A stretch of DNA of 64,000 nucleotides from Mytilus edulis (Eukaryota; Mollusca; Bivalvia; Mytilida; Mytilidae), in the NCBI RefSeq assembly GCF_963676685.1, contig NC_092356.1:22741750-22805749 (forward strand), read 5' to 3'. Position numbers and translations under genes: made by a program. The notes under the pieces are model-generated. The model searched no databases. It saw only the letters and a list, made by a program, of their open reading frames with translations, and was not told the origin of the DNA. Below are positions 26,190 to 39,490 of the stretch, one piece after another (position 1 is the first letter of the stretch; the number at the start of each line of letters is the position of its first letter).

Positions 26190-26395
26190 GGTTTAAAGCA
26201 ACAGGCTATATCTAGTCATATAGATTACCTTAGCCGTATTTGGCACAACTTTTTGGAATTTTGGATCCTCAATGCTCTTCAACTTTATTTTTGTTTGGCT
26301 TTATGAATATTTTGATATGAGCGTCACTGATGAGTCTAATGTAGACGAAACGCGCGTCTGGCGTACTAAATTATACTCCTGGTACCTTTGACAAC
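26190..26395 (+). repeat. Dispersed repeat family G
   Basis: A block with GAGCGTCACTGATGAGTCTA, GACGAAACGCGCGTCTGGCG and CTCCTGGTACCTTTGAC. Diverged copies are at 31070-31225, 32490-32690, 37060-37220, 39785-39850, 42985-43070 and, inverted, 48311-48372. Confidence 0.8.
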
Positions 26396-27285
26396 TACTT
26401 CTTCAATAAAATCAGCATTATTTTACAAGGACTATACTTGCAAATATGGGAGGTGATGGGACGTGCAAACAAGCTATGCGCGTGGCCCCTCCACTTTTGA
26501 TTTATGTAAGCCTTACAACCTCTTCAATGTTATTAATTTATTTTTATTTACCTACTGTGTTCTTATTTAACAAAATATGAAAACTTTCTTAATGACATGT
26601 CAATTAATTCATTTTCGGACAACGACCCATTATTTGCATTAAACTGTTATATAGTGTTGCATTACTTATTAATGCTAAACACGAACTTGTTGTGTTACTG
26701 TGCTTATGATTACATAAATTTACACGTGTACCCGTTGCCTTAATAATGACGTTGTTGTGTAACTGCTTCTTTTTATAATCATGTAAATGTCACCGTGTCA
26801 CAAGGGTGGTTATCTAATGTTGTTTATCGACTTTTTATTAAACATTAATTTACTTTTAACAATGGTATTATCATGAATATTAACAAGATTTACACCCTTA
26901 TGTTTTATTTGACAATATACTATTAATTGTTGAATAAACTTTCAGAAATAGGCTACAAGGACATAAAATAGGTCATATTCATAAATCTTTAATTTTAGAT
27001 TGCTTTCATGCCATGAATTTGTCTTTAAGCAAAAAAAAAATAATAATAAAGCAAGTGATATAATTATTAAAATAATAGTATTTAAAGGTCTAAGAATTTA
27101 AACATAGTTCTAGTGAAAATACGATTGGTTCTGAAAAGGCTTTAACGTGAAACAGTAAGCTGTTTATGGCAATACCTTTCGGAATTTTGAGTCATAAATG
27201 CTTTTCAACTTTGTACTTTATTTGGGCTTTTTTCCCTTTTTGATTCAAGCATCTTTGATTACTATTGATTCATTATTATTCGATA

Positions 27286-27422
27286 GATACGAAGTTTCGT
27301 TGGTTTCGTGTATACTTTGGATACGAATTTTCGTAGGTTTCGTGTATACGTTGGATACGAATTTTCGTTGGTTTCGTGTATACGTTGGATACGAATTTAT
27401 CGTTGGTTTCGTGGGTACAGTG
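27286..27422 (+). repeat. 34-bp minisatellite, four units
   Basis: Units begin at 27286, 27320, 27354 and 27388, each GATACGAANTTTCGTNGG then TTTCGTGTATACNTTG. The corresponding array in copy 2 of the duplication has two units. Confidence 0.9.
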
Positions 27423-29189
27423 GAACCACAATTTAAAATGTTCAACGAATTGCAAATTTACTATAGGTTTTGCATGCAGAAATTGACCAAACCACGAAAT
27501 CAAATATCCTCGAAAAACCAAGTTTTCCTCAATCCACGAAAATTGATACCCTCGAAAGTAAATGAATCCACAGTAGTTATTGTAAATCAAATATAAGTGT
27601 AGTGTAAAAAAAAATTGATGAGTGATTTGATATAGTCAAAACAAGTTAAAAGAACACAAACAAGAGGAATGTATGGACATATAAGTTTTGATAACTATTA
27701 TAGGAACATTTTATGTAAAATATAGTTTCGTCGTACATTGATTAAGATTATCAATAGTTATGGGTATTTGAGAATTTAAAATATGACACCAGTCACACCA
27801 CTTTCAACGAATGGTTGCATGTTTTTCATGGTGATTTCTGCAAGAGGTGAGATAATCGGATTGATTTTCATAAATATGTTTAATAGTCGAGAATATCGGA
27901 AGACCAAATTATGTTAAAAAGGTTCCATATTTATTCTAATAGATTAAATTCGTATTGCTGCATAACCTGCGACTTATTTACTTTTATTTTGATCATATCA
28001 GTAATCATGTCAATTAATACAGACGGAAAAAGTAAGAAGTTACTCAGAATGAAGATTTCCTGATAGAGGAACCAGCGGTAAAAATACTATATAATTCACG
28101 ATCGTGAAGTTAACGGATCTATATATGTTAATTAACCTCGCAACATTATGTTTGTGCCTGTCCAAAGTCAGGGGCCTGTAGTTCAGTAGTTGTCACATGT
28201 TGGTGGACACTCAACACTTCTCGACAGGAGGGAGAAACACAACTTAAAAACATACTGTTTAGTTGGAAGACTTGACTCATTAGAGGGGCAATAAGGCAGC
28301 ACAAAAGACAATTGAATAACAAAAAGACAAATGATATAAAGAATACTTGCTCTTTATGGAATCTGGTTCAAAGCTCAATTTGCACCAAAACCATATTTGC
28401 CAATAAGAAAAGGTCAACCAGGTACCCAACAAATTTAGTGTAAGGGCGTAAGTCCAAAATAAAGGTATCGTCAATATGTATGACAACGAATTACTGGCTA
28501 CAGTAGTTAACCATTGTTGGAAGCTCATAAATCCATTCATATGTACATTGACCTATGATGGTTTACTTTTATAAATTGTTATTTGGATGGATAGTTGTCT
28601 CATTGGCACTCACACCATATCTTCCTATATCTATATAACAATCAAAATACAGGTGGCCAAAAAAAAACCAACCCAATAACATAATGTGTTCTCTCTGTAC
28701 TTTCCCTTGTACAATATACTTTAAAAACACCGCAACCTTTATATTTCTAAAATACGGTTAACAATTTGTATCACACAAACTTACTTCTGACTAAATAAAT
28801 GACAATTCTTATATCCATTTTATTCAATTTTCATTTATTCCATATATAAAAGAAATATTATTCTCTTAAACAAATCTCAAAATGAGTATGCACTCCTGAT
28901 TTAATTTTACATCGTTTGAACCCTGTAGAAAATGTTAAGTGTACCCCTAAAACAAAACCGACTGATATCGACATTATATAATTTGTATGATAATTACATC
29001 CTAGCTCCTGTGTTCTAACAGGGATGATCTGAAACGGATCACCCCTACCAGATCACCCCAGTTTGAGTTTCTGTTATGCATGCTTTCCTTTGTTCTGTAA
29101 CATTTTGGCGGGAATGTTAAATCCGCTATAAAACTTATAATTAATTATACGGAAAAGACTATCTATTAAAATTCACGTAGAAAAAATCC

Positions 29190-29264
29190 AGTGTATATGC
29201 TGGGATTCGAACTCAAGACCTTAAGCATATCAAGCCACGACACATACCACTACACCCGGGCGAC
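29190..29264 (-). repeat. tRNA-like SINE head
   Basis: On the - strand the sequence reads CCCGGGTGTAGTGGTATGTG (A-box-like) and, about 40 nt on, GAGTTCGAATCCC (B-box). The acceptor arms do not pair, so it is a SINE head or tRNA relic rather than a working tRNA gene. Confidence 0.6.
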
Positions 29265-29642
29265 TGGATACGAACTAACAGTAATTTAACATACTTAAAG
29301 GAAGCAAGATCGTTTTATAAGTGGGGTGAGTTGGCAGACCTTTATTCAGTGAGGTTTAAACCTTTTTCGTTAAGAAGTGAGTTGTCAGACTGATTGCTCA
29401 ATTTGATTTTACACTTTTTCAAAAGTGGGGCTATTTTTTTATAAAGTGGCGGTATAGTATGGGTAAGTGAGGCGAGTTGACATTGTTTGATATCTACTCA
29501 ACGTGTTCGGGGGTCATAAATGGTATACATCATAAAGTAATATATAAAGTATATTATAATGGTTGTGTGGTGTTCTAAACTAGATTTTATGATTTGTAAA
29601 TGTTTTTTCGTCTAATCTAAAACAGCTTGGATGTAAAATAGT

Positions 29643-29738
29643 TATCCCACTCGTACTTGGTGTGTCAGTGTTAGATCACCCTCTGGCCTCCGGCCATCGG
29701 GGTGATCTTACACTGACACACCGCGTCCTTGTGGGATA
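29643..29738. repeat. Foldback element with near-perfect arms
   Basis: TATCCCAC, GGTGTGTCAGTGTTAGATCA and CTGGCC on the left are mirrored by GGCC, TGATCTTACACTGACACACC and GTGGGATA on the right. The 96-bp stretch is almost all stem. It is copied at 35832-35927 in the second unit. Confidence 0.9.
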
Positions 29739-30237
29739 CCTATTAATTATCACGAGAATGTTTGAATGTGATTCTCCTGACTATCAACGTGTTTTCATGA
29801 TCGGTGATCATTAGGTGATATAATACTTATAGTTATTAACGAGTGTGGCCTTTTCACGAATGTGACATTTCTGTTACAAATAGACAAAACTTACATGCCA
29901 CATTTATGACGTTTTATTGGATATTCGTAACATTGCAAATGAATTTCAGCATCAAAACTTTAAAGCAAGGCAGCTTTATCAGACAGATAGATAGATATAT
30001 ACTTTATTCTCTAAAAACTAAATACAAGTTTACAGAGCAAAATACAATATAAATACACGTACAATAGTTTAGGCAAAAAAATGCAGTACAATATTCTTAA
30101 ATAAAGTACAAAATTTATGATGATATACATGTTTAAAAACATTTCTAATCATATTAGCGCATCAATATAATCAGCATAATTAAAAAAGGGCTATTTGCAA
30201 ATGAATGTCAACATCAAAGCAAGCAAGCTTTATCTAA

Positions 30238-31990
30238 TGATATTTATTTATCAATAAAATTAGCATTATTCTAGAAGGACTCCCATTACAATAGACTTAA
30301 TAGTGGGAGGGGAAGGGGCGTATAAACAAGCTATGCGCATGTCTCCTTATCATTTGAATTGTGAGGGCATTACATTCTCATCAATGTTATTAATTTATTT
30401 TAAAAAACCCACAATGATCTTATTCAACAAATTATGACATATCAATTAATTCAGTTTCGGACAACGACCCGTATTTGCATTTAATACTATAGTTTCGAGT
30501 TGTTTATTAGTGCCACACATGATCTTGTTGTATAACTGCTAATTTTGGTCATATAAATGTCACCGTGTCACGAGGAAGGTTATCTAACTTTGATTAATAT
30601 TTGAATTAAAAACATTTTTTTGTTTGATAAGCATTTCTTTAATTTATACTATTAAAATTGGTATTGTTTAATAGTATCATCATGAAATATAAACAAGATT
30701 AACAGTCCAATGTGTTATTTTGAAATATATGATACTTATTGTCAAAATAATTTCTAACTGATTTTCGTCAAGGAGATAAAATATGATTAAGTTCGACCGA
30801 ACATTTTTCACTTTTAAAGGGCATGTTCATAAATCGTAAAATTGTATTTCCTTTTACGACATAATTTTTTTTAAGGCAACAAATATATACTGAAAAAACT
30901 TCAAAATAAAAGTTTTTAATAATCTTAAGATTAAGAACAAAAAATAGTCTGAAAACAATATTGTTCTTTAATGTCTAAAAAAGAAATACTGTCAAATATG
31001 AAGTATGTGCTAAACCGCTCTGAATTTTTCAAAATAATAAAGATTTTCTATCAAATGAATAATTACGTAAGCTGTATCTGGCAAAACCTTTCGGAATTTC
31101 GGGTCCTAAATGTCTTCAATGCCGTACGTTATTTGGTCTCCTCTACTCTCTTTGATTTAAGGGTCACTGATGCGTCCTTGTAGACAAATTGCACGTCTGG
31201 TATATATGTAAGCCTGGCATCTTTAGTTGGTAAATTGATCAAGTTAAAAAAACAATCAAAAAAGCAAGAAGAAAAGCAAATACTAAGCAAAACGAACCCA
31301 TCAAAAACTGGGGGTAATATCAGGTGCTCCTGAAGGGTAAGCAGATACTGCTTCATATGCATAATAAAGTAGCAAACGGTAGAAGTTATTCAGAATGAAG
31401 ATTTCCTGAAAGAGGAACTAGTTGCAGTTAACAGACATATGTTAATTAACCTCGCAACATTCTGTATGTGCATGTCCCAAGTCAGGGGTATGTAGTTCAG
31501 TAATTGTAACATGTTATTGGGCACACAACCCTTCTCAGGCAGAAATACAACTTCAAACATACTGGTAAGCTCAGTTCAAGACTTGGCTCATCAGAGCAAT
31601 AAAAAGGCAGCACAAAAGATAATTGAATAACGAGAATAAAAATGACATTAAACCCGAAATACGACATCTGGCATTTTCTGGAATCTTGTTCAAAGTTCAA
31701 TTTCATCAAACATAAACAGTATTCGCCAATAAGACAAGTCTTGCAGGTACCCAACGAATTTAGTTTAAGGATGTATGAGACAAAGCATGTCTTTTTGTAA
31801 ATCCAAAATAAAGGTTTCGTTAGGTTTTCCAACGAACTACAGGCAACAGAAGTAATTGGTGTTCAAAGCTCTTAAATCAATTCAAAATACACAAATCTAT
31901 GTGAAAGAAAAACAATAAGATATTGTTCTCTTTCTGTATTGTCCCTTGTAGACAATGTATTTAAACCCAGCTACCCCTATATTTCTAATA
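30238..31990. repeat. Older internal duplicate within the 6-kb unit
   Basis: Diverged relative of 26395-28760. Paired landmarks include AAGCTATGCGC (26470 and 30330), GAATGAAGATTTCCTGA (28046 and 31394) and GGTACCCAACAAATTTAG (28421) with its one-base variant (31745). The duplication therefore happened in at least two rounds. Confidence 0.75.
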
Positions 31991-33570
31991 TGTAGCATTA
32001 CAACGTTTTCAATATAATGACATTTGATGTGACAGTCATACAAGTGAGAGGTTTAGGTTGCTACAAAACTAGGTTCAATCCACCATTTTCTACATAAGAA
32101 AATGTCTGTATGACAATTGTTATCCATTTGTTTGTATTGTATGAGCTTTTGATTTTGGTTGGGGACTTTCTTTTTTGAATTTTCCTCAGAGTTCAGTATT
32201 TTTGTGATTTTACGTGTCGCGCTGTCCAGTGTCAAATGTCTGAATCGTAATTGCGTTTTATTAAAGGGACACCACTCTTAACAGAGTCCGTTAACGATTT
32301 TGGCTTCGTTTTTCTTGTGCGCTATTTTTCTCTTAAACATCTAGATCGATGGCATTTTTTACTTAAGAATAAAGAATGTGATATGGCCCCTTGTTATTTA
32401 ATAAGAGAAGCTTATTCTTAACCGATATATAATAATGTGTATTCGTGGCATTGCAAGTTCAGCATAATTCTATCAACGGTTTAAAGCAACAGGCTATATC
32501 TAGTCATATAGATTACCTTAGCCGTATTTGGCACAACTTTTTGAAATTTTGGATCCTCAATGCTCTTCAACTTTATTTTTGTTTGGCTTTATAAATATTT
32601 TGATATGAGCGTCACTGATGAGTCTAATGTAGACGAAACGCGCGTCTGGCGTACTAAATTATACTCCTGGTACCTTTGACTACTACTTCTCCAATAAAAT
32701 CAGCATTATTTTACAAGGACTATACTTGCAAATATGGGAGGTGATGGGACGTGCAAACAAGCTATGCGCGTGGCCCCTCCACTTTTGATTTATGTAAGCC
32801 TTACAACCTCTTCAATGTTATTAATTTATTTTTATTTACCTACTGTGTTCTTATTTAACAAAATATGTAAACTTTCTTAATGACATGTCAATTAATTCAT
32901 TTTCGGACAACGACCCATCATTTGCATTAAACTGTTAAATAGTGTTGCATTACTTATTAATACTAAACACGAACTTGTTGTGTAACTGTGCTTATGATTA
33001 TATAAATTTACACGTGTACCCGTTGCCTTATTAATGACGTTGTTGTGTAACTGCTTCTTTTTATGGTCATGTAAATGTCACCGTGTCACAAGGGTGGTTA
33101 TCTAATGTTGTTGATCGACTTTGTATTAAACATTAATTTACTTTCAACAATGGTATTATCATGAATATTAACAAGATTTACACCCTTATGTTTTATTTGA
33201 CAATATAATATTAATTGTCGAAAAAACTTTCAGAAAGAGGCTACAAGGACATAAAATAGGTCATATTCATAAATCGTTAATTTTAGATTGCTTTCATGCA
33301 ATGAATTGGTCTTTAAGCAAAAAAAATAAAATAAAGCAAGTGATATAATTATTGAAATAATAGTATTTAAAGGTCTAAGAATTTAAACATAGTTCTAGTA
33401 AAAATACAATTGATTCTGAAAAGGCTTTAACGTGAAACAGTAACCTGTTTATGGCAATACCTTTCGGAATTTTGAGTCATAAATGCTCTTCAACTTTGTA
33501 CTTTATTTGGGCTTTTTTCCCTTTTTGATTCAAGCATCTTTGATTACTGTTGATTCATTATTATTCGATA

Positions 33571-33638
33571 GATACGAAGTTTCGTTGGTTTCGTGTATAC
33601 GTTGGATACGAATTTTCGTTGGTTTCGTGGGTACAGTG
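33571..33638 (+). repeat. 34-bp minisatellite, two units
   Basis: Units begin at 33571 and 33605. This is the shortened counterpart of the four-unit array at 27286-27422. Confidence 0.9.
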
Positions 33639-35382
33639 GAACCACAATTTAAAATGTTCAACGAATTTCAAATTTACTATAGGTTTTGCATGCAGAAATT
33701 GGCCAAACCACGAAATCAAATATCCTCGAAAAAGCAAGTTTTCCTCAATCCACGAAAATTGATACCCTCGAAAATAAATGAATCCACAGTAGTTATTGTA
33801 AATCAAATATAAGTGTAGTGTAAAATAAATTGATGAGTGATTAGATATAGTCAAAACAAGTTACAAAAAACACAAACAAGAGGAATGTATGGACATTATA
33901 AGAAAATTTTATGTAAAATATAGTTTCGTCGTACATTGATTAAGATTATCAATAGTTATGGGTATTTGAGAATTTAAAATATGACACCGGTCACACCACT
34001 TTCAACGAATGGTTGCATGTTTGTCATGGTGATTTCTACAAGAGGTGAGATAATCGGATTGATTTTCATAAATATGTTTAATAGTCAAGAATATTGGAAG
34101 ACCAAATTATGTTAAAAAGGTTCCATATTTATTCTAATAGATTAAATTCGTATTGCTGCATAATCTGTGACTTATTTACTTCTATTTTGATCATATCAGT
34201 AATCATGTCAATTAATACAGTCGGAAAAAGTAAGAAGTTACTCAGAATGAAGATTTCCTAATAAAGGAACCAGCGGTAAAAATACCATATAATTCACGAT
34301 CGTGAAGTTAACGGATCTATATATGTTAATTAACCTCGCAACATTATGTTTGTGTCTGTCCAAAGTCAGGGGCCTGTAGTTCAATAGTTGTCACATGTTG
34401 GTGGACACTCAACACTTCTCGACAGGAGGGAGAAACACAACTTAAAAACATACTGTTTAGTTGGAAGACTTGACTCATTAGAGGGGCAATAAGGCAGCAC
34501 AAAAGACAATTGAATAACAAAAAGACAAATGATATAAAGAATACTTGCTCTTTAGGGAATCTGGTTCAAAGCCCAATTTGCACCAAAACCATATTTGCCA
34601 ATAAGAAAAGGTCAAGCAGGTACCCAACGAATTTAGTGTAAGGGCATAAGTCCAAAATAAAGGTATCGTCAATATGTATGACAACGAATTACTGGCTACA
34701 GTAGTTAACCATTGTTGGAAGCTTATAAATCCATTCATATGTACATTGACCTATAATGGTTTACTTTTATAAATTGTTATTTGGATGGATAATTGTCTCA
34801 TTGGCACTCACACCACATCTTCCTATATCTATATAACAATCAAAATACAGGTGGCAAAAAAACCCAACCCAATAACATAATGTGTTCTCTCTGTACTTTC
34901 CCTTGTACAATATACTTTAAAAACACCGCAAGCTTTATATTTCTAATATACGGTTAACAATTTGTATCACACAAACTTACTTCTGATTAAATAAATGACA
35001 ATTCTTATATCCATTTTATTCAATTTTCATTTATTCCATATATAAAAGAAATATTATTCTCTTAAACAAATCTCAAAATGAGTAGGTACTCCTGATTTAA
35101 TTTAACATCGTTTGAACCCTGTAGAAAATGTTAAGTGTACCCCTAAAACAAAACCGACTGATATCGACATTATATAATTTGTATGATAATTACATCCCAG
35201 CTCCTGTGTTCTAACAGGGATGATCTGAGACGGATCACCCCTACCAGATCACCCTAGTTTGAGTTTCTGTTATGCATGCTTTCCTTTGTTCTGTAATATT
35301 TTGGCGGGAATGTTAAATCCGCTATAAAACTTATAATTATTTATACGGAAAAAACTATCTATTAAAATTCACGTAGAAAAAA

Positions 35383-35455
35383 TCCAGTGTATGGGATTCG
35401 AACTCAAGACCTTAAGCATATAAAGCCACGACACATACCACTACACACTGGCGAC
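35383..35455 (-). repeat. tRNA-like SINE head, duplicate
   Basis: Second-unit counterpart of 29190-29264, with the same B-box GAGTTCGAATCCC on the - strand and small deletions next to it. Confidence 0.6.
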
Positions 35456-35831
35456 TGGATACGAACTAACAGTAATTTAACATACTTAAAGGAAGGATCA
35501 TTTTATAAGTGGGGCGAGTTGGCAGACCTTTATTCAGTGAGGTTTAATTTTTTTCCGTTAAGAAGTGAGTTGTCAGACTGATTGTTCAATTTGATTTTAC
35601 ACTTTTTCAAAAATGGGGCGATTTTTTTTATAAAGTGGCGGTATAGTATGGGCAAGTGAGGCATGTTGACATTGTTTGATATCTACTCAACGAGTTGGGG
35701 GGTCATAAATGGTATACATCATAAAGTAATATATAAAGTATATTATAATGGTTGTGTGGCGTTCTAAACTAGATTTTATGATTTATAAATGTTTTTTCGT
35801 CTAATCTAAAACAGCTGGGATGTAAAATAGT

Positions 35832-35927
35832 TATCCCACTCGTACTTGGTGTGTCAGTGTTAGATCACCCTCTGGCCTCCGGCCATCGGGGTGATCTTAC
35901 ACTGACACACCGCGTCCTTGTGGGATA
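35832..35927. repeat. Foldback element, duplicate
   Basis: Second-unit counterpart of 29643-29738 with unchanged arms. Confidence 0.9.
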
Positions 35928-38217
35928 CCTATTAATTATCACGAGAATGTTTGAACGTGATTCTCCTGACTATCAACGTGTTTTCATGATCGGTGATCAT
36001 TAGGTGATATAATAGTTATTTCACGAGTGTGGCCTTTTCACGAATGTGACATTTCTGTTACAAATAGACAAAACTTACATGCCACATTTATGACGTTTTA
36101 TTGTGTATTCGTAACATTGCAAATGAATTTCAGCATCAAAACTTTAAAGCAAGGCAGCTTTATCAGACAGATAGATAGATAGATACTTTATTCTCTAAAA
36201 ACTAAATACAAGTTTACAGAGAAAAATACAATATAAATACACATACAATAGTTTAGGCAAAAAAATGCAGTACAATATTCTTAAATAAAGTACAAAATTT
36301 ATGATGGTATACATGTTTAAAAACATTTCTAATTATATTAGCGCATCAATAAAATCAGCATAATTAAAAAATAGCTATTTGCAAATGAATGTCAACATCA
36401 AAGCAAGCAAGCTTTATCTAATGATATTTATTGATCAATAAAATTAGCATTATTCTAAAAGGACTCCCATTACAATAGACTGAATAGTGGGAGGGGAAGG
36501 GGCGTATAAACAAGCTATGCGCATGTCTCCTTATCATTTGAATTGTGAGGGCATTACATTCTCTTCAATGTTATTAATTTATTTAAAAAAAACCCACAAT
36601 GATCTTATCAACAAATAAATCAAACTTACTTAATGATATATCAATTAATTCATTTTCGGACAACGACCCGTATTTGCATTTAATACTATAGTTTCGAGTT
36701 GTTTATTAGTGCCACACATGATCTTGTTGTATAACTGCTAATTGTGGTCATATAAATGTCACCGTGTCACGAGGAAGGTTATCTAATTTTGATTGATATT
36801 TGAATTAAAAACATTTTATTGTTTGATAAGCATTTCTTTACTTTATACTATTAAAATTGGTATTGTTTAATGGTATAATCATGAAATATAAACAAGATTT
36901 ACAGTCTAATGTTTTATTTTGAAATATATGATACTTATTGTCAAAATAATTTCTAACTGATTTTAGTGTCTAAAAAAGAAATACTGTCAAATATGAAGTA
37001 TGTGCTAAACCGCTCTGAATTTTTCAAAATAATAAAGATTTTCTATCAAATGATTAATTATGTAAGCTATATCTGGCAAAACCTTTCGGAATTTCGGGTC
37101 CTAAATGTCTTCAATGCCGTACGTTATTTGGTCTCCTCTACTCTCTTTGATTTAAAGGTCACTAATGCGTCCTTGTAGACAAATTGCACGTCTGGTATAT
37201 ATGTAAGCCTGGTATCTTTAGTTGGTAAATTGATCAAGTTAAAAAAACAAACAAAAAAGCAAGAAGAAAAGCAAATACTAAGCAAAACGAACCCATCAAA
37301 TACTGGGGGTAATATCAGGTGCTCCTGAAGGGTAAGCAGATACTGCTTCATATGCATAATAAAGTAGCAAACGGTAGAAGTTATTCAGAATGAAGATTTC
37401 CTGAAAGAGGAACTAGTTGCAGTTAACAGATATATGTTAATTAACCTCGCAACATTCTGTATGTGCATGTCATAAGTCAGGGGCATGTAGTTCAGTAATT
37501 GTAACATATTATTGGGCACACAACCCTTCTCTGAGGCAGAAATACAACTTCAAACATACGGGTAAGCTCAGTTAAAGACTTGGCTCATCAGAGCAATAAA
37601 AAGGCAGCACAAAAGACAATTGAATAACGAGAATAAAAATGACATTAAACCCGAAATACGACTACTGGCATTTTCTTGAATCTTGTTCAAAGTTCAATTT
37701 CATCCAAACATAAACAGTATTCGCAAATAAGACAAGTCTACCAGGTACCCAACGAATTTAGTTTAAGGATGTATGAGACAAAGCATGTCTTTTTGTAAAT
37801 CCAAAATAAGTGTTTCGTTAGGTTTTCCAACGAACTACAGGCAACAGTAGTAATTGGTGTTCAAAGCTCTTAAATCAATTCAAAATACACAAATCGATGT
37901 GAAAGAAAACAATAAGATATTGGTCTCTCTCTGTATTGTCCCTTGTAGACAATGTATTTAAACCCAGCTACCCCTATATTTCTAATATGTAGCATTATAA
38001 CGTTTTCAATATAATGACATTTGATGTGACAGTCATACAAGTGAGAGGTTTAGCTTGCTACAAAACCTGGTTCAATCGACCATTTTCTACATAAGAAAAT
38101 GTCTGTATGACAATTGTTATCCATTTGTTTGTATTGTATGAGCTTTTGATTTTGCCGTTTGGTTGGGGACTTTCTTTTTTGAATTTTCCTCGGAGTTAAG
38201 TATTTTTGTGATTTTAC

Positions 38218-39490
38218 TTTTTAAAACTTGTATCTCATACACAGTTCTGATCAAAGAAATATTTATTCATATATCCTTTTTATACTTTTTACAATTATTC
38301 TTATTCATGTAAATAGAAAAAATCTTGTTCCCACTCAATCATCTTAATATGCTTGTGTTTAAAAAAAAAAAAAGAACACATGGACCTATATTTATTTTCC
38401 ATATTTTTTTTTTATGTATATTACATGTTACACATTTATCAAACTATTTTTGTTTTAATTTCAGCAGAGAATATCCTTAATATACATTTTACTATAATCT
38501 AGAATATAAAACACAGACCGACATGATCGTGTCATATAGATTACAATTTGTTGTATGATGGGAATTCAGTATAGTTTAAAACAAGAGGTGGAAGGTACAC
38601 ATGGAGGCAATCTCCGGCGCAGAGCTCACATCCGTTCCGTACTTACATCGTATCACTACACTAAATATGTCATTGTTGTATTGTAGTGTACTAAGTATAC
38701 GGAAAGGAAACGAGCGCTGTACGTAGATTGACATGGAGGATCAAAACACAAGTCGAACAGAGACCGACTAAATATGACTAAAAAAAGTAAAAAAGTAAAA
38801 GACAATTACTAAGCAAATAAACCATAACAAAAACTAGGATGATGTCAGGTGCTCCGGGATGGCAAGCATATTTTACTGCACATGGTGCACGCGTAGGTTT
38901 GCTCAAAATAACTTAATATGTCGAATTTTATGGTGATTAGAAAAATATATACAAATAGCTATCATGGTTAAGATGATTGTTGTATGTACTTCTTTTGTTA
39001 TCGAGTGCAAGATGATAAATGTAATGAAAATAAATATATAGATATTCTAGCTATGCACCAAAAAGGCACAAGCACAAGCACCAGCAAAAACAAAGTAATA
39101 ATCTCTGCCAGCATACGTTCTTATGTCAAATAAATTGATTCAAATACTATTTAACACGGAAACAAATGTTATACAAGGATAAACTATCCTAGTTGTGTAA
39201 TCACATGATGATGACAGTTGACCATTAATTAAAAAAAAGGTAAAGATAAATTGTTTCGTAATTTTTATATATTTTTGGGAGTTTATAGCTAAATATTCGG
39301 GATGGGTATTTCACATTGTTGAAAGACGCATGGTTGCATATAATTGCTTTAACCAACTTTATTTGAACTTTGATGGGCAATTGACATTCATACCATATCG
39401 GCTTATTTTCACATAGATAACTCTATACGGGATAGTGCAGTAAATTGGATTTTTTTCCTATTTTTTATCAAACTCTTGTCACATTCAAAT
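38218..39490. other. Region upstream of gene 2
   Basis: AT-rich sequence with a degraded inverted family A piece near 38790-38870 (GATGTCAGGTGCTCCGGGAT) and a degraded family C piece near 39280-39410. No convincing TATA box. The last 120 bp may contain the promoter and 5'UTR of gene 2, but nothing specific could be identified. Confidence 0.5.

Larger units (their letters stand above)
25908..32211. repeat. 6-kb tandem segmental duplication, copy 1
   Basis: It starts at ACGTGTCGCGCTGTCCAG and ends at the same point in the next unit. It is near-identical to 32212-38217 over almost its full length. Differences include about 205 bp present here (about 30765-30968) and missing in copy 2, and minisatellite length. 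The unit contains an older internal duplication (26395-28760 against 30238-31990), family G blocks (GACGAAACGCGCGTCTGGCG), a hairpin and a tRNA-like SINE head. No gene was found. Confidence 0.9.
32212..38217. repeat. 6-kb tandem segmental duplication, copy 2
   Basis: Direct second copy of 25908-32211. Both units end in an inverted family D element (32045-32211 and 38015-38217). It carries the two-unit minisatellite (33571-33638), the tRNA-like head (35383-35455, -) and the foldback (35832-35927). Short reading frames in it are shadows of the repeat and are shared with copy 1. Confidence 0.9.

Noticed and set aside
27286-27422. Regular 34-bp repeats resembling a CRISPR array
   Set aside because: Units are adjacent without unique spacers, in a eukaryotic genome; a minisatellite.
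27198-27596. 132-codon frame with repeated R-W-F-R-V-Y motif
   Set aside because: It is created by the 34-bp minisatellite and is broken to 109 codons in the second unit; no domain.
29190-29264. Functional tRNA gene
   Set aside because: The acceptor stems do not pair and the flanks are SINE-like; only the internal boxes are kept.
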